This document shows positions 1-6,731 of a stretch of DNA of 7,692 bases, piece by piece. A program made the translations under genes and the position numbers. The stretch is from Clostridium sp. CAG:1024 (GTDB lineage: Bacteria > Bacillota > Clostridia > Christensenellales > CAG-138), in assembly GCA_000432015.1 (NCBI GenBank), contig HF985523.1, positions 55,840 through 63,531 of the forward strand, read 5' to 3'. The notes under the pieces were generated by a model. It did not search any database. It was not told the origin of the DNA and saw nothing but the letters and a program-made list of their open reading frames with translations. Numbering within the stretch: the first letter of the stretch is position 1; each line of letters begins with the position of its first letter.

Positions 1-426
1 GCCGCTCTTCCGTTTCCGAAAGCATTTTTCGACGCCTTGGTGAGCACGGATTCCTATAACTACTTTGGACGCGATCCAGCCTACCTTGATGAGAAACTGC
101 TGCCGTTTGTGAAAAAGGGCGGATACATCTATATTGCGATCCCCGGTATGAAGCACGACTGCCATGATAACCTGCCGAAGGAACTGCTGCTGTCTTGGAC
201 GCCTGAACAGCTCGATTACATGCATGACGTACCGTATTGGCGGAATATGGTCGAACAGAGCCGCTTGGCCGAGGTGATCGAGGTACGGGAGATGGAGTCG
301 AACGAAGAGGTTTGGGCAGATTGGCTCAAGCAGGAAAACGAGTATGCACGGGGCGACCGCAGATCCATGGAGGCGGGCGGCGGCGCATATCTGAACTTTA
401 TAAAAATCGTTTTGCAAAAGAAGTGA
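1..426 (+). CDS. SAM-dependent methyltransferase, C-terminal part (5' end outside window)
   Basis: The reading frame is open from the first base and ends at TGA 424-426, so the gene is cut by the window edge and 141 residues are visible. The first residues include FFDALVSTDSYNYFG, which resembles the motif after the Rossmann core of class I methyltransferases annotated as cyclopropane-fatty-acid-synthase-like or type 11 (typically 'FDAxVSxDSYHYFG'). A 'LLPFVKKGGYIYIAIPG' strand-turn-strand segment follows, the usual post-motif region of this fold. The SAM-binding glycine-rich loop would lie upstream and is not visible. The C-terminal half (WADWLKQENEYA, then EAGGGAYLNFIKIV) fits a family of uncharacterised small-molecule methyltransferases common in Bacillota; the substrate cannot be inferred. 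An in-frame ATG or GTG inside the fragment is unlikely to be the true start because similarity continues upstream of it. glgP follows 194 nt downstream with its own promoter, so the two need not be co-transcribed. Confidence 0.8.
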   Translation, partial: AALPFPKAFFDALVSTDSYNYFGRDPAYLDEKLLPFVKKGGYIYIAIPGMKHDCHDNLPKELLLSWTPEQLDYMHDVPYWRNMVEQSRLAEVIEVREMESNEEVWADWLKQENEYARGDRRSMEAGGGAYLNFIKIVLQKK

Positions 427-502
427 GCGTCGTCGGAAACGCCCCGTTCCGCCTTGGCTTTTCGGGAGATGCGTTGAAATACTGCATTCGACCGACAAAT
501 TT

Positions 503-531
503 TTGCACGCATGTAGAAAATATGCTATACT
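503..531 (+). promoter_or_regulatory. Predicted sigma-A-type promoter of glgP
   Basis: TTGCAC (503-508), a 17-nt spacer and TATACT (526-531), preceded by TG-C so that the -10 is of the extended type. Transcription should start near 537-538, giving a leader of about 83 nt. The region between the methyltransferase stop (426) and the -35 shows no convincing terminator, so some read-through from upstream is possible. Confidence 0.7.
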
Positions 532-558
532 ACAATACTGTGGGCAGATTTGATTTGC

Positions 559-594
559 CGCCGCACCGCAAAGCCGGAGAATCGGCTCGCGGCG
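559..594 (+). other. GC-rich hairpin in the glgP leader
   Basis: Outer arms CGCCGC (559-564) and GCGGCG (589-594) enclose a second stem AGCCG (572-576) / CGGCT (583-587) with a 6-nt loop. The left side carries a 7-nt internal bulge and the right side a single base. No U-tract follows, so it is not a terminator; it ends 12 nt before the ribosome binding site. It may stabilise the mRNA or affect translation, or be chance in GC-rich sequence. I do not recognise a riboswitch class. Confidence 0.3.
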
Positions 595-620
595 CGAAAT
601 GACTGCAAGGAGCTACGGGA

Positions 621-2993
621 ATGAAGATCGACGCAATCATGGATAAGATCGAGCTTGTGCTCAAACGTGACTATCAAACGACATTGCTGGACGCGACGCC
701 GCAGCAGCTGCACGATGCGCTTGGCGCCGTTGTGATGGGCGCTATCGCAGAGCGGTGGTACGAGAGCCGCCATGCGCATGAGCATACGCGCGAGGCGTAC
801 TACTTCAGCGCGGAATATCTTGTCGGACGCATGGTGTATAACAACCTGTTTTCACTCGGAATGCTCGATGAGATCAAGGAAGAGTTCCAAAACCGTGGAC
901 TGGATCTTGCCGTATTTGAGGACATCGAAGATGCGGCGCTCGGCAACGGCGGCCTCGGTCGCTTGGCGGCCTGTTTCCTGGATTCGGCGGCAACAATGAA
1001 CCTGCCGCTCGACGGCTACGGCCTGCGGTACAAGTACGGCTTGTTCAAACAGACGTTCTCCGACGGGTTCCAGGTCGAGAGCGCGGACGATTGGCAGCGC
1101 GGCGGAGATCCATGGAGCCGCAGACGCGACACCCATGAGGTGCTCGTTTCGTTTAAGAACGAGACCGTGCGCGCGGTTCCGTATGATATGCCCGTGATCG
1201 GATACGGAACGGAAAACATCGGTACGCTGCGGCTTTGGCAAAGCGAGCCGATGGTTGATTTTGATTTTAAGCTCTTTAACGATCAGGAATACGCGCTTGC
1301 CGTACTCGAAAAGAACCGCGTGGAGGACATCACCCGCGTGCTCTACCCGAATGACTCAACGCCCGCGGGCAAAGAGCTTCGCCTAAAGCAGCAATACTTC
1401 CTTTCGAGCGCATCGCTGCAGGATATTCTGTTCCGGTATAAACGGGAGAACCGCCCGATCGAGCGCTTTGCGGATTCGGTCACCATTCAGTTGAACGATA
1501 CGCATCCCACAGTCAGCATTCCGGAACTGATCCGGCTGCTGATGAAGGAAGGGCTGGGCTTTGAGCAGGCGTTTGAGGTCGCGCAGCGCACCTTCAATTA
1601 TACGAACCATACCGTTATGGCCGAGGCGCTCGAAAAGTGGGACGTCGATTTGTTCCGCGGCGTGCTGCCGGAGATCTTCAACATCATCTATCAGATCAAT
1701 ACACGGCTCTGCGGCGAGCTCATGGAGCGCGGTATGGATTGCAGCCATATGGCGATCATCCAAAACAAGCTGATCCATATGGCAAACCTTGCGGTGTATG
1801 GTTCGAGCCACATCAACGGCGTCGCCAAGATCCACACCGAGATCCTGAAAAACGACGTCCTGCACGACTGGTATCGCCTGTATCCGGAACGCTTCCAGAA
1901 CAAGACCAATGGCATCACGCAGCGTCGCTGGCTGGGACTGTGCAACCCGGAGTTGTCCGCGTTTATTGCGGAGCGCATCGGCGGCTACGGCTTCCTGACC
2001 GATCTTGACGCGCTGAAACAGCTCCGTGAACACCAAACGGACGCTGACGTGCTGGCGTTCAATGCGGTCAAGCAGGAAAAGAAGGAGCAGCTCTCCGAGT
2101 ATATCGAAAAGAAGGAAGGGGTTCTGCTGCCGCCGGAGTTCCTGTTTGACGTGCAGGTGAAGCGTATGCACGAGTATAAGCGCCAGCTTTTGAATGCGTT
2201 TTCGATCCTCGATATCTATTATGGATTGAAAGAGGGAAGGATTCGTAATTTCACGCCGACCGCTTACATTTTCGGTGCAAAGGCCGCACCGGGATATATT
2301 CGGGCGAAGGCCGTCATCAAGTACATTAACGAAGTGGCGAAGAAGATCAATGCCGATCCCGATATGCAGGGCAAGATGAAGGTCGTGTTCGTGCAGAACT
2401 ATAACTGCTCTTATGCGGAGCACATCATCCCTGCCGCGGATATTTCTGAGCAGATATCCCCGGCCGGAACGGAAGCATCCGGCACGGGCAACATGAAGCT
2501 GATGCTCAACGGCGCCGTAACACTCGGAACCTATGACGGCGCGAATATCGAGATTGTCCAGCAGGCGGGCGAAGAGAATAACTACATCTTTGGATACCGT
2601 GTGGAACAGCTGAACGCCATGAAGGACGGCTACGATCCGAAAACGATCTATGACAGAGAGCCGCGTGTCCGGCGCGTAGTGGATACGCTGATCGACGGAA
2701 CATTCTCGGATGATAACAGCGGCGCGTTTACGGATCTGCACCGCGCGCTTCTTCAGGGCGCAAGCTGGCATAAGCCTGACAATTATTTTGTGCTGCTTGA
2801 GATGCTGCCTTATGTGGAGCGGAAGCTGCAGGCCAACAGGGACTATCAGGATCGCATCGCTTTCGGAAGAAAGTGCCTTCTGAATGTCGCGGCAGCGGGT
2901 CCCTTCTCTTCCGACCGTACCATCCGTGAATATGCCGATGAGATTTGGCACATTTTCCCCGTCATGGTTGAAAAGGCAGCGACACTGTTCTGA
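621..2993 (+). CDS. glgP: Glycogen/maltodextrin phosphorylase (GT35)
   Basis: This is a cytoplasmic PLP-dependent alpha-glucan phosphorylase that releases glucose-1-phosphate from the non-reducing ends of glycogen or maltodextrin. The 790-residue length is normal for bacterial members. Hallmarks run in order: LGNGGLGRLAACFLDS (107-122), LNDTHP (291-296), YTNHTVMAEALEKW (327-340), TNGITQRRWL (429-438), VKRMHEYKRQLLN (513-525), NYNCSYAEHIIPAADISEQ (593-611), then the PLP signature EASGTGNMK, where K626 is the Schiff-base lysine. No key motif is missing and the frame is intact. The start is ATG 621, with AAGGAG at 607-612 eight nt upstream. The gene has its own extended -10 promoter and a strong terminator, so it is probably monocistronic; no glgB, glgC, glgD or glgA lies in the window. 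The family also includes MalP-type enzymes, and preference for glycogen versus maltodextrin cannot be read from sequence. I see no cre upstream of it. Confidence 0.97.
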   Translation: MKIDAIMDKIELVLKRDYQTTLLDATPQQLHDALGAVVMGAIAERWYESRHAHEHTREAYYFSAEYLVGRMVYNNLFSLGMLDEIKEEFQNRGLDLAVFEDIEDAALGNGGLGRLAACFLDSAATMNLPLDGYGLRYKYGLFKQTFSDGFQVESADDWQRGGDPWSRRRDTHEVLVSFKNETVRAVPYDMPVIGYGTENIGTLRLWQSEPMVDFDFKLFNDQEYALAVLEKNRVEDITRVLYPNDSTPAGKELRLKQQYFLSSASLQDILFRYKRENRPIERFADSVTIQLNDTHPTVSIPELIRLLMKEGLGFEQAFEVAQRTFNYTNHTVMAEALEKWDVDLFRGVLPEIFNIIYQINTRLCGELMERGMDCSHMAIIQNKLIHMANLAVYGSSHINGVAKIHTEILKNDVLHDWYRLYPERFQNKTNGITQRRWLGLCNPELSAFIAERIGGYGFLTDLDALKQLREHQTDADVLAFNAVKQEKKEQLSEYIEKKEGVLLPPEFLFDVQVKRMHEYKRQLLNAFSILDIYYGLKEGRIRNFTPTAYIFGAKAAPGYIRAKAVIKYINEVAKKINADPDMQGKMKVVFVQNYNCSYAEHIIPAADISEQISPAGTEASGTGNMKLMLNGAVTLGTYDGANIEIVQQAGEENNYIFGYRVEQLNAMKDGYDPKTIYDREPRVRRVVDTLIDGTFSDDNSGAFTDLHRALLQGASWHKPDNYFVLLEMLPYVERKLQANRDYQDRIAFGRKCLLNVAAAGPFSSDRTIREYADEIWHIFPVMVEKAATLF

Positions 2994-3014
2994 TACAGAG
3001 GCAAACAAACAAAC

Positions 3015-3047
3015 GCCCGGCAGAGTTCCACTCCGTCGGGCTTTTTT
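3015..3047 (+). terminator. Intrinsic terminator after glgP, probably bidirectional
   Basis: A 12-bp stem (3015-3026 with 3030-3041) contains one G-U pair and one A-C mismatch, has a TCC loop, and is followed by TTTTTT (3042-3047). It begins 22 nt after the glgP stop. Read from the minus strand, the same stem is followed by GTTTGTTTGTTTG, a reasonable U-rich tail, so it may also end the convergent XRE transcript, whose stop codon is about 60 nt away. Confidence 0.88.
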
Positions 3048-3107
3048 CATTTCAGGAGGCCGCAGGCAGTGAAATGCCGGCAGCCGGGCAGAACGCGAAG
3101 AAAAGCG

Positions 3108-3551
3108 TCAAACCTGCTTCCAATGCTTGAGGTGCGGCACGACCGCTTCCATATGCGCCCTGACCTGCTCTGCGGGCCAGCTTTCGCTCGACATATGCTC
3201 CACACAGAAATCAATGAGCTGTTCCTTGCTCTGATACTTGAATGCGCCGTCCGTATAGCACCATTTGCAGTAGTCCTCATTGAATGCGCCGTCCGGTTCC
3301 CTGCTGATGGTGGAATCGTCGAGCGGCATCCCGCAGCACTGACAGATCAGCTCCCGCGGCGAGCCTAAGATCGTGTTGATCGAAACGTCGAAGAGAGCCG
3401 ATAGAAGCTTTAGCGTTTCCGTGTTTGGAACGGTATCGCCGTTTTCCCATCGCGACACGGCTTGCCGCGTCACATGTACCTTTTCGGCCAGCATATCCTG
3501 GGACCAGTCTTTCTGTGTCCGAAGCTGGAGGAGCATATCCTTTGTTTCCAT
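3108..3551 (-). CDS. XRE-family HTH regulator with C-terminal zinc ribbon
   Basis: This 147-residue protein has two parts. Residues 5-61 form an XRE/Cro helix-turn-helix (LRTQKDWSQDMLAEKVHVTR, then QAVSRWENGDTVPNTETLKLL), expected to bind an operator as a dimer. Residues 68-145 resemble the putative zinc ribbon family (Pfam zinc_ribbon_2): CQCCGMPL with C70, C72 and C73, then YCKWCYTDGAF with C95 and C98. C70/C73 and C95/C98 form a plausible CxxC...CxxC zinc site, and the tail HMEAVVPHLKHWK is typical of that family. The start is ATG 3551, preceded by AAGGCGGTGA six nt away, a near-complete match to the 16S tail. Its own predicted promoter lies just upstream, and an inverted repeat over the -35 could be an autoregulatory operator. 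It converges with glgP. The regulated genes and the effector are unknown; the zinc ribbon might sense metal or redox state, or only be structural. Confidence 0.9.
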   Translation of the reverse strand: METKDMLLQLRTQKDWSQDMLAEKVHVTRQAVSRWENGDTVPNTETLKLLSALFDVSINTILGSPRELICQCCGMPLDDSTISREPDGAFNEDYCKWCYTDGAFKYQSKEQLIDFCVEHMSSESWPAEQVRAHMEAVVPHLKHWKQV

Positions 3552-3573
3552 AATTCATCACCGCCTTGTGTCC

Positions 3574-3602
3574 AGTATACCGAGAGAACGCACGGAACGC
3601 AA
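3574..3602 (-). promoter_or_regulatory. Predicted promoter of the XRE regulator
   Basis: On the minus strand: TTGCGT (3602-3597), 17-nt spacer, TATACT (3579-3574). Transcription would begin near 3567, at the first base of the ribosome binding site, giving a leader of about 16 nt. The -35 matches the consensus at only three positions, so read-through from the upstream operon could also contribute. Confidence 0.55.
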
Positions 3603-3620
3603 GCAACGCGCTGTTGCGTT
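3596..3620. repeat. Inverted repeat over the XRE -35 box (candidate operator)
   Basis: AACGCAA (3596-3602) and TTGCGTT (3614-3620) form a perfect 7-bp inverted repeat separated by 11 nt. An alternative shorter dyad, GCAAC (3603-3607) / GTTGC (3613-3617), sits inside it. The left arm covers the -35 hexamer of the XRE gene and the right arm ends at the phosphodiesterase stop codon. Position and symmetry suit an XRE autoregulatory site, but in minus-strand RNA it could also be a 3' hairpin of the operon transcript; no U-tract follows on that strand. Confidence 0.4.
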
Positions 3621-4091
3621 TTACAGTGAGAGCGAATGCAGTTCCGCATCCGCCGCGCCGTTTTTCAGCGTCAAAATGGCATAACCGGGTTTGGAGCCGC
3701 CGCGCGGAAGATTGAAACTGCCCGGATTGACGAGTAGACAGCCGTCCTGCTGCGCGATGAGCGGAATATGCGTGTGACCAAAGAGGGCGATAGAACAATC
3801 GCGTTCCATTGCGGCGAGCGCAATGGTATACGGGCTGAGATAACGGTGCCCGTGCGTCAGAAACATGCGGACTCCGCCGAGCGTTTCCACACGTTCGTAT
3901 GGCTCGCCGTGCGTGTAATCGCAGTTCCCAAGCACAGCATAGCAGGGAACGCCAAGCTCCGAAGCGATCTTTGCACCGTCCGGCGCGAGGTCGCCGAGGT
4001 GAAGCACGGCGTCGATGTCTTTCAGACTAGCCTTGATAAGCGGGAGCCGGGAAACGGAGCCATGCGTATCGGAAAAGACGGCGATCTTCAT
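3621..4091 (-). CDS. YfcE/MJ0936-family metallophosphoesterase (YsnB-like)
   Basis: This is a 156-residue single-domain calcineurin-like phosphodiesterase of the usual size for the YfcE/MJ0936 family. The two-metal site is complete: SDTHG (D8, H10), LHLGD (D34), GNCD (N56), THGH (H80, H82) and GHTH (H106, H108). Members hydrolyse phosphodiester bonds of artificial substrates with Mn2+ or Ni2+; the physiological substrate is not settled. The ATG overlaps the rdgB stop in an ATGA (4088-4091), which implies translational coupling as the last gene of the operon. The same rdgB-phosphodiesterase pairing is known in Bacillus (ysnA-ysnB), which supports a shared role, though none has been proven. There is no signal peptide, so it should be cytoplasmic. 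Confidence 0.93.
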   Translation of the reverse strand: MKIAVFSDTHGSVSRLPLIKASLKDIDAVLHLGDLAPDGAKIASELGVPCYAVLGNCDYTHGEPYERVETLGGVRMFLTHGHRYLSPYTIALAAMERDCSIALFGHTHIPLIAQQDGCLLVNPGSFNLPRGGSKPGYAILTLKNGAADAELHSLSL

Positions 4092-4687
4092 TGCTTTTCG
4101 TTTTGCAGGGCTTCCTCAAGCAGCGCAAGCGAACGGCTGCGGTGGCTTACGGCATTCTTTTCATCCGCGGATAGCTCCGCGAAGGATTTTTCGAGCGGCG
4201 GATAAAAGAAGTATGGGTCATAGCCGAAGCCGTTTTCGCCGCGGGCCTCATGCAAGAGCCGACCCTCCGCATATCCGATGACGCAGAGCGTTTCGCGCCC
4301 GCGGCGTGCAAGCGCGATCGCGGAAGCAAAACGACAGCTGCGCAGCTCGTCCGGGACATTTTTCATGTCCTCCATCAGCTTTCTGTTGTTGTCGGCATCG
4401 TTATGTCCTTCTCCGGCATAGCGCGCGCTGTAAACGCCGGGCGCACCGTTGAGCGCATCGACGATCAGTCCGCTGTCATCGGCGAGAGCGGCGTCAAAGC
4501 CGGAAGCGGCGGCAAGAACCTCTTCCGCCTTTTTGATCGCGTTTTCCTGGAAGGTCGTACCATCCTCGACAACGTCGATGGACAGTCCGGCATCTCGAAG
4601 CGTGCTCATGTCGGTGAAGTATTTTCCGACGATCTGCCGGATCTCACGCACCTTGTGTGCGTTGTTGGATGCGATGATCAAACGCAT
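4088..4687 (-). CDS. rdgB: XTP/dITP diphosphatase (non-canonical purine NTP pyrophosphatase, RdgB/HAM1)
   Basis: RdgB hydrolyses dITP, ITP and XTP to the monophosphate and pyrophosphate, keeping deaminated purines out of DNA and RNA. The 199-residue length is typical. Visible signatures are SNNAHKVREI (7-16, phosphate-binding N-terminal loop), FQENAIKKA (46-54), ADDSGL (69-74, with the catalytic acidic residues D70 and D71), GAPGVYSARYAG (81-92), GFGYDPYF (153-160, base-specificity loop) and EKNAVSHRSRSL (176-187). None is degraded. The start is ATG 4687, with AAGGAG at 4696-4701 eight nt upstream and inside the end of rqcH. The two reading frames overlap by 10 nt, and the 3' end overlaps the phosphodiesterase gene by 4 nt, so all three are likely translationally coupled. 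Confidence 0.97.
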   Translation of the reverse strand: MRLIIASNNAHKVREIRQIVGKYFTDMSTLRDAGLSIDVVEDGTTFQENAIKKAEEVLAAASGFDAALADDSGLIVDALNGAPGVYSARYAGEGHNDADNNRKLMEDMKNVPDELRSCRFASAIALARRGRETLCVIGYAEGRLLHEARGENGFGYDPYFFYPPLEKSFAELSADEKNAVSHRSRSLALLEEALQNEKQ

Positions 4688-6393
4688 GGGAAATTCTCCT
4701 TTTCTGTCGTTGGTTCCAGAGCCCGGACGGCGGCGGCCTCCGGCGTCACATAGAGAGTCTGATTGTTGGTATAGATGACCATGCCGGGCTTCGCACCGGA
4801 CGGCTTTTTGACATATTTGCGTAGAGCGTAGTCGACCGGTACGGATGCGGAATGCTGTGCCTTGCTGAAATAGGCGGCAAGCATCGCGGCTTCGCGAAGC
4901 GTATTATCCGGCGGCATTCCCGCAAAGTCTACGATCACGTGTGAACCGGGAATGTCCTTGACATGCAGCCAGAGATTGTCGCTTGCGGCGCGGTGGAGCG
5001 TGAGCTGATCGTTTTGGCGGTTGTTCTTGCCGACGAATATGCGCACGCCGTCACTCGACACAAATACGGCGGGGGAGGAAGGCGGCTGCTTCTGCGGCTT
5101 TATGCCGCGGCGTTCAGGCTTTTGATAACCAAGCTGGACAAGCTCCTCGCGGATCTCCGTGAGTTCCTGCAGCGTGCTGCACTTTTCAATGTTGTCGAGC
5201 TGACCGTCAAGATAGGCGATCTCCTCCTCGACGGAGCCGCGCATTCGTTCGGCATACGCGCGGGCGGCCTTGCTCTTGCGATACTGCTTAAAATATCGCT
5301 GCGCGTTTTCGGTCGGCGAGAGCAGAGGATCGAGCGCGATCGAACAACGCTCGGGCGGGTCGAGGTAGTAGTTTTCTGCGGCGAGCACGCTTTGGCCGCG
5401 GCAGATGCGGTGCAGATTTGCCGTGATCAATTCGCCGTACAGCCGGTATTGCTCGCATTGCGCTTCACCGAGGATCGCCTCCCGGTAGACGGCGAGCTTG
5501 TTTTCCGCACGCCTGAGCTGCGTTTCGAGCGAGCGGCGGAGCGCTGCGCTGCGGCGTTCAATGCGGACCCGTGCATCGCGCTTTTCAAAGAAACGGTCGT
5601 AGGCGGCGGACATGCTGGAAGCGGCTTCGATCCTTGCAAATGCCTGCGCAGGGGAAAAGGGAAACACCGCGACAGGGTTTCCGTCACAGCCAAACGCGAT
5701 CGACGGCGCGAAGCGTCCGTCCCGCAGCTCTCGGATCGTCCGGCACAGGGGATGTGCGTTTTCGGCCTCTCCGATAAGCGCTGCGCTCGCGGCGCGGGAA
5801 AGCCCTGCGTATTCTGCCTGAAGCGCGCGAGCAGGTGACGGCTGCGCAAGCAAAGCTGTAAGAGCAGCATCGTCTGCGTCGAGAAGCGAACGCTTTTGCT
5901 GTGCGGGCGGATCGGTGAAGCGCGCGCCGGGCATCAGAATGCGCAGTGTGGACATCGCGGGCGTGACATGACGCAGCGCGTCGACGACCACACCGTTTTG
6001 TATGAGCGTGACGTTGGAATTGCGCCCCATCAACTCTACAGCGAGACGGAGTTCAATGGGATCATCCAGTTCGCTGCGGGCGCCGAGCGTAAAGACGACG
6101 TAGCGGTCGAGACCGAGCTGCTCGATGCTTTCGATGCGCGCACCCACGAGACGCCGCCTGAGAAGCATACAGAACGCCGGAGGTTCCGGCGGATTCTGAT
6201 ACGTCTGTTCCGTGAGCTGGATGCGGCCATTTTCCGCATGAACGGAAATCAACAGCCGACTGGTTCTGCCTGCCGCGCGCACGGTCAGGAGCAAAGCGTC
6301 TTTTTCAGGCTGCTGCACTTTGTCGATCTTGCCGCCGATGAGCGGCCGGATCTCGGCAAGACAAGCGTACAGCGAGAGACCGTCCATGGACAT
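4678..6393 (-). CDS. rqcH: Rqc2-like ribosome quality-control protein RqcH (NFACT; formerly FbpA-like)
   Basis: RqcH binds obstructed 50S subunits carrying peptidyl-tRNA and recruits tRNA-Ala, building C-terminal alanine tails that mark the nascent chain for proteolysis. The protein has 571 residues, close to the usual length. The NFACT-N domain starts at residue 4 and includes GGKIDKVQQP (20-29), NPPEPPAFCMLLRRRL (67-82) and ELMGRNSN (120-127). D96-R97 corresponds to the D97-R98 pair needed for alanine tailing in Bacillus subtilis, and E120-L121-M122 to its E-I-M motif. Residues about 265-435 are charged and helical, matching the coiled-coil CC-M region. The NFACT-R domain follows (about 442-555: VFVSSDGVRIFVGKNNRQND, then DNLWLHVKDIPGSHVIVD). 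No export signal is present; old 'fibronectin-binding' annotations rest on homologue names. ATG 6393 was chosen because it lies 5 nt after the yerC stop with GGCGG upstream; ATG two codons later is a weaker alternative. Confidence 0.95.
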   Translation of the reverse strand: MSMDGLSLYACLAEIRPLIGGKIDKVQQPEKDALLLTVRAAGRTSRLLISVHAENGRIQLTEQTYQNPPEPPAFCMLLRRRLVGARIESIEQLGLDRYVVFTLGARSELDDPIELRLAVELMGRNSNVTLIQNGVVVDALRHVTPAMSTLRILMPGARFTDPPAQQKRSLLDADDAALTALLAQPSPARALQAEYAGLSRAASAALIGEAENAHPLCRTIRELRDGRFAPSIAFGCDGNPVAVFPFSPAQAFARIEAASSMSAAYDRFFEKRDARVRIERRSAALRRSLETQLRRAENKLAVYREAILGEAQCEQYRLYGELITANLHRICRGQSVLAAENYYLDPPERCSIALDPLLSPTENAQRYFKQYRKSKAARAYAERMRGSVEEEIAYLDGQLDNIEKCSTLQELTEIREELVQLGYQKPERRGIKPQKQPPSSPAVFVSSDGVRIFVGKNNRQNDQLTLHRAASDNLWLHVKDIPGSHVIVDFAGMPPDNTLREAAMLAAYFSKAQHSASVPVDYALRKYVKKPSGAKPGMVIYTNNQTLYVTPEAAAVRALEPTTEKENFPCV

Positions 6394-6398
6394 GCGAG

Positions 6399-6710
6399 TT
6401 ACCGCCCTTCCTCGTTTTCGCGCTTTCGGTCAAGCAAAAGCCGATAACCGCCGGCCCCGTAGGACAGGCAGCGATTAACGCGGCTGATCGTTGCCGTCGA
6501 AGCACTGAGCTGCTGTGCGATCTCCTGATAGGTCACGCCGTCATCCAGCTTGCAGGCGACGTCCCAACGCTGCGCGATGGATTTCAATTCGGCAATGGTG
6601 CAGATATCTTCAAAGAAACGATAACATTCCTCGCGGCTTCGGAGCGAGAGGATCGCGTCAAACAGTGCATCCGCTTCCGCGGAACGCAGCTTGGATGAAT
6701 AAGACTCCAT
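6399..6710 (-). CDS. yerC: YerC/YecD-family TrpR-related DNA-binding protein
   Basis: This 103-residue protein belongs to the YerC/YecD family, which shares the TrpR repressor fold. The characteristic segment FFEDICTIAELKSIAQRW (32-49) is followed by the helix-turn-helix VTYQEIAQQLSASTATISRV (59-78) and NRCLSYGAGGY (79-89). Family members are small dimeric helical proteins; unlike TrpR, tryptophan binding is not established for them, and the regulated genes are unknown here. ATG 6710 is preceded by GAGGTGA (6718-6724) with 7-nt spacing. It is the first gene of the operon, 5 nt before rqcH, downstream of a promoter with a perfect cre. It may regulate its own operon, but I see no TrpR-like operator that proves this. 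Confidence 0.93.
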   Translation of the reverse strand: MESYSSKLRSAEADALFDAILSLRSREECYRFFEDICTIAELKSIAQRWDVACKLDDGVTYQEIAQQLSASTATISRVNRCLSYGAGGYRLLLDRKRENEEGR

Positions 6711-6731
6711 GCAAGTATCACCTCACTAAGC

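Noticed and set aside
433..448. GGAA(A)C/GTTCC dyad after the methyltransferase as a terminator
   Set aside because: The stem is short and bulged and no T-run follows directly.
1383..3050. 555-codon open frame antisense to glgP
   Set aside because: It is a mirror of the GC-biased glgP codons. The translation shows no recognisable domain, its start lies beyond the terminator, and glgP carries every phosphorylase motif in the opposite frame.
3069..3368. Plus-strand 99-codon frame with AGGAGG about 9 nt before its GTG start
   Set aside because: Despite the tempting ribosome binding site, it sits just after the glgP terminator, is antisense to the XRE regulator, and its cysteine- and proline-rich translation looks like a shadow of that gene.
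4963..5838. 291-codon frame antisense to rqcH
   Set aside because: It lies opposite the well-supported rqcH coding sequence, has no ribosome binding site I could see, and encodes no recognisable domain.
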